The notes beneath the pieces are model-generated. The model was not told the DNA's origin, ran no database searches, and saw only the letters and a program-made list of their open reading frames with translations. A program made the translations under genes and the position numbers. From positions 1-54,021 of the forward strand of contig CAMDHM010000018.1 of the NCBI GenBank assembly GCA_945898195.1: a stretch of DNA of 54,021 nt. Reading direction: 5' to 3'. Origin of the DNA: Pseudobacteriovorax antillogorgiicola. Its GTDB lineage: Bacteria; Bdellovibrionota_B; Oligoflexia; Oligoflexales; RGVZ01. Shown here one piece after another: positions 52,871 to 54,021 of the stretch (position 1 is its first letter; each line of letters opens with the position of its first letter).

Positions 52871-53758
52871 TCAACCTTTAATGTGACACATTCCGTCCGC
52901 ACGAAGTTCATAACCCGCAGCACAGCCGTTCTGCCCGGGCGCTGCGCATAGGTACTGAGATGAACCATCAGGATATTTTTGAATGACGCACATACTCTGC
53001 GGCGCACTGCAGAATCCACCGCCGCATGGCGTTGGTGCTGGCGGCTCTACCACGGGCGGCGTTGGCGCTGGCGGCTCTACCACGGGCGGCGTTGGTGCTG
53101 GCGGCTCTACCACGGGCGGCGTTGGTGCTGCCGTCGGCGTCGGCGCTGCCGCTGCCGCTGCAGCACACATATACTTCTGTGAACCGTCTGAATAAGTTTC
53201 AACGACGCAAATAGGATGGGGCTCACTGCAAACTCCGCTGCCACATCGCGTCGGTTCCGGCGTTGGGGTTGCCGTCGGTTCCGGCGTTGGGGTTGCCGTC
53301 GGTGCTGGCGGAAGAAGTTCGGGCGGTAATACCATCACGCATGCCCCAGCATTTGGAAACGTAGCCAGATACGTATTCAAGTCATAAGTTAAAGCATTCG
53401 CGGATGGCACAAACCCAAGGAATCCACCAAGCTGTGGCTCTAGGTATCCTTCATCGGTCAAAATGAACGCATGACCTTGATCGACGACGATACGGCAGTT
53501 TCGCCCAGCAGCAATGAGAATCTGACAGGCTCGAATTGAAAATCCATTGCAGTCTGTTGGATCACACTTCCCGGGTGTCTTATCCCAATAACAAGCCCGA
53601 TCGTTCTGACCACCATCGTATTTATCGATAATCTGAAGGTCGGTTAAGCCACCGACCTCCTTCGCTGATGCGTGGGGAATTACCGCAAGAAAAGCGAAGC
53701 AAAAAGCAAATGCCATCATCGAGATAACTCGTAAAACTGGATTAAGACGATTCAACAT
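52871..53758 (-). CDS. Secreted Cys-module protein with Pro-rich tandem repeats
   Basis: A 295-residue protein with a signal peptide (MMAFAFCFAFLAVIPHASA). Residues 35-145 form a Cys-containing domain (CYWDKTPGKCDPTDCNGF, CQILIAAGRNCRIVVDQGHA) that looks like a papain-type fragment with a C...H arrangement but is too short to name. Two related 30-residue Cys modules (CGSGVCSEPHPICVVETY and CGGGFCSAPQSMCVIQKY) are separated by Pro linkers: PTATPTPE repeats before, and three APTPPVVEPP repeats after the first. The repeats sit in 24- and 30-nt DNA units, so length can change without breaking the frame. It is likely exported to the surface. Confidence 0.75.
   Translation of the reverse strand: MLNRLNPVLRVISMMAFAFCFAFLAVIPHASAKEVGGLTDLQIIDKYDGGQNDRACYWDKTPGKCDPTDCNGFSIRACQILIAAGRNCRIVVDQGHAFILTDEGYLEPQLGGFLGFVPSANALTYDLNTYLATFPNAGACVMVLPPELLPPAPTATPTPEPTATPTPEPTRCGSGVCSEPHPICVVETYSDGSQKYMCAAAAAAAPTPTAAPTPPVVEPPAPTPPVVEPPAPTPPVVEPPAPTPCGGGFCSAPQSMCVIQKYPDGSSQYLCAAPGQNGCAAGYELRADGMCHIKG
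53041..53130 (-). repeat. Three 30-nt in-frame tandem repeats
   Basis: The plus strand repeats a unit starting GGCGGCTCTACCACGGGCGG every 30 bases, three times, with one substitution (GGCGTTGGCGCT in one copy, GGCGTTGGTGCT in the others). It encodes the APTPPVVEPP linkers. Confidence 0.85.
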
Positions 53759-54021
53759 GTCCCCCCCACAAACTTGGTACCTGGCTTAACGGTAATTGGC
53801 TGACACCTCTTGAGGGGTTTTTCTAAACCCGAAGCAAAACAGCCACATGCGCTTAACGCGCTTCGAGTAGCGCCGAGTAGCGCCACAATAAGTGTTACCG
53901 AAGGGGGCGTATTTCAGGTGGAAGTGCCCGAAAGGGCTAAGAAAATCATTGAAAAACAGCGCCGGCCGCGAAATGATGGATTCACTAAAACACCATTATT
54001 TCAAGGGGTTAACCTCGTGAC
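53759..54021. other. Upstream region and right edge; possible gene start
   Basis: Bases 53759-53900 should hold the promoter of the minus-strand secreted protein; GGGTTT-TTCT-AAACCC (53817-53832) can form a hairpin but lacks a T run. GAGTAGCGCC occurs twice in tandem at about 53864-53883. From GTG 53918, after AGGGGG, a plus-strand frame reads MEVPERAKKIIEKQRRPR and runs off the window at 54021; it may be the start of a gene, with low certainty. Confidence 0.3.

Noticed and set aside
1-54021. CRISPR arrays, rRNA operons, riboswitches (including an FMN element before the rib genes)
   Set aside because: No regularly spaced repeats, rRNA segments or conserved RFN-type stems were seen; the rib operon has no long leader.

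Overview
The window looks like a chromosomal segment of a flagellated Gram-negative bacterium of the Bdellovibrionota/deltaproteobacterial type. The evidence for a Gram-negative is an LpxH-like phosphoesterase, a FadL-type outer-membrane barrel and several lipobox proteins. Flagellar genes (fliD, a FliT-position gene, a FliN-like gene, flbD) are scattered, and the PrkA-YeaH-SpoVR triad is present. The phylum is an inference from gene content and style; no marker was compared to a database.

Region 1 (1-7.5 kb) is a mobile-element graveyard. It holds an IS91-family element with a frameshifted transposase (about 1-1699), a direct copy of its terminal 0.5 kb (3729-4240), an inverted copy of its other end (6159-6258), an internally deleted integrase-type transposase (4248-4557), and broken genes (a GLUG-repeat fragment, an Ig-like fragment, a truncated lipoprotein, an ATPase tail). 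Between them sit apparently intact cargo genes: a cysteine-rich lipoprotein, a small lytic transglycosylase with a secreted partner, and a zinc-ribbon repeat protein. Nested repeats bracket the cargo: 40-nt direct repeats inside a perfect 45-nt inverted pair.

Region 2 (7.5-22 kb) is metabolic and housekeeping. It has an M3 oligopeptidase with a HAD-DUF4286 fusion downstream, a fatty-acid-degradation-type acyl-CoA dehydrogenase divergent from it over a palindromic operator candidate, a methyltransferase, a RecB-like nuclease/DinG-like helicase fusion with a probable ATT start, a tandem universal stress protein with a flavin-nucleotide-binding protein, a pseudo-receiver/TPR protein, a quinone-oxidoreductase-like enzyme, a FliN-like protein and a thiolase.

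Region 3 (22-33.3 kb) has tRNA-Met, fliD and its neighbours, then one long minus-strand operon: rpiB-glyA-nrdR-ribE-caspase-like lipoprotein-ribBX-ribH-nusB-unknown-membrane protein. acpP lies upstream with its own terminator. The caspase-fold lipoprotein inside the riboflavin operon and the RibA-like half lacking its zinc cysteines are the most unusual points.

Region 4 (33.4-54 kb) has envelope genes (FadL-like, LpxH-like, a FlgT-like/barrel protein), the prkA-yeaH-spoVR operon, prfB with a programmed +1 frameshift, a flbD-TPR-coiled-coil operon, a ChaN-like protein, and a minus-strand fmt-ispA-small protein-secreted protein operon. At the right edge are a small lipoprotein and a proline-rich repeat secreted protein.
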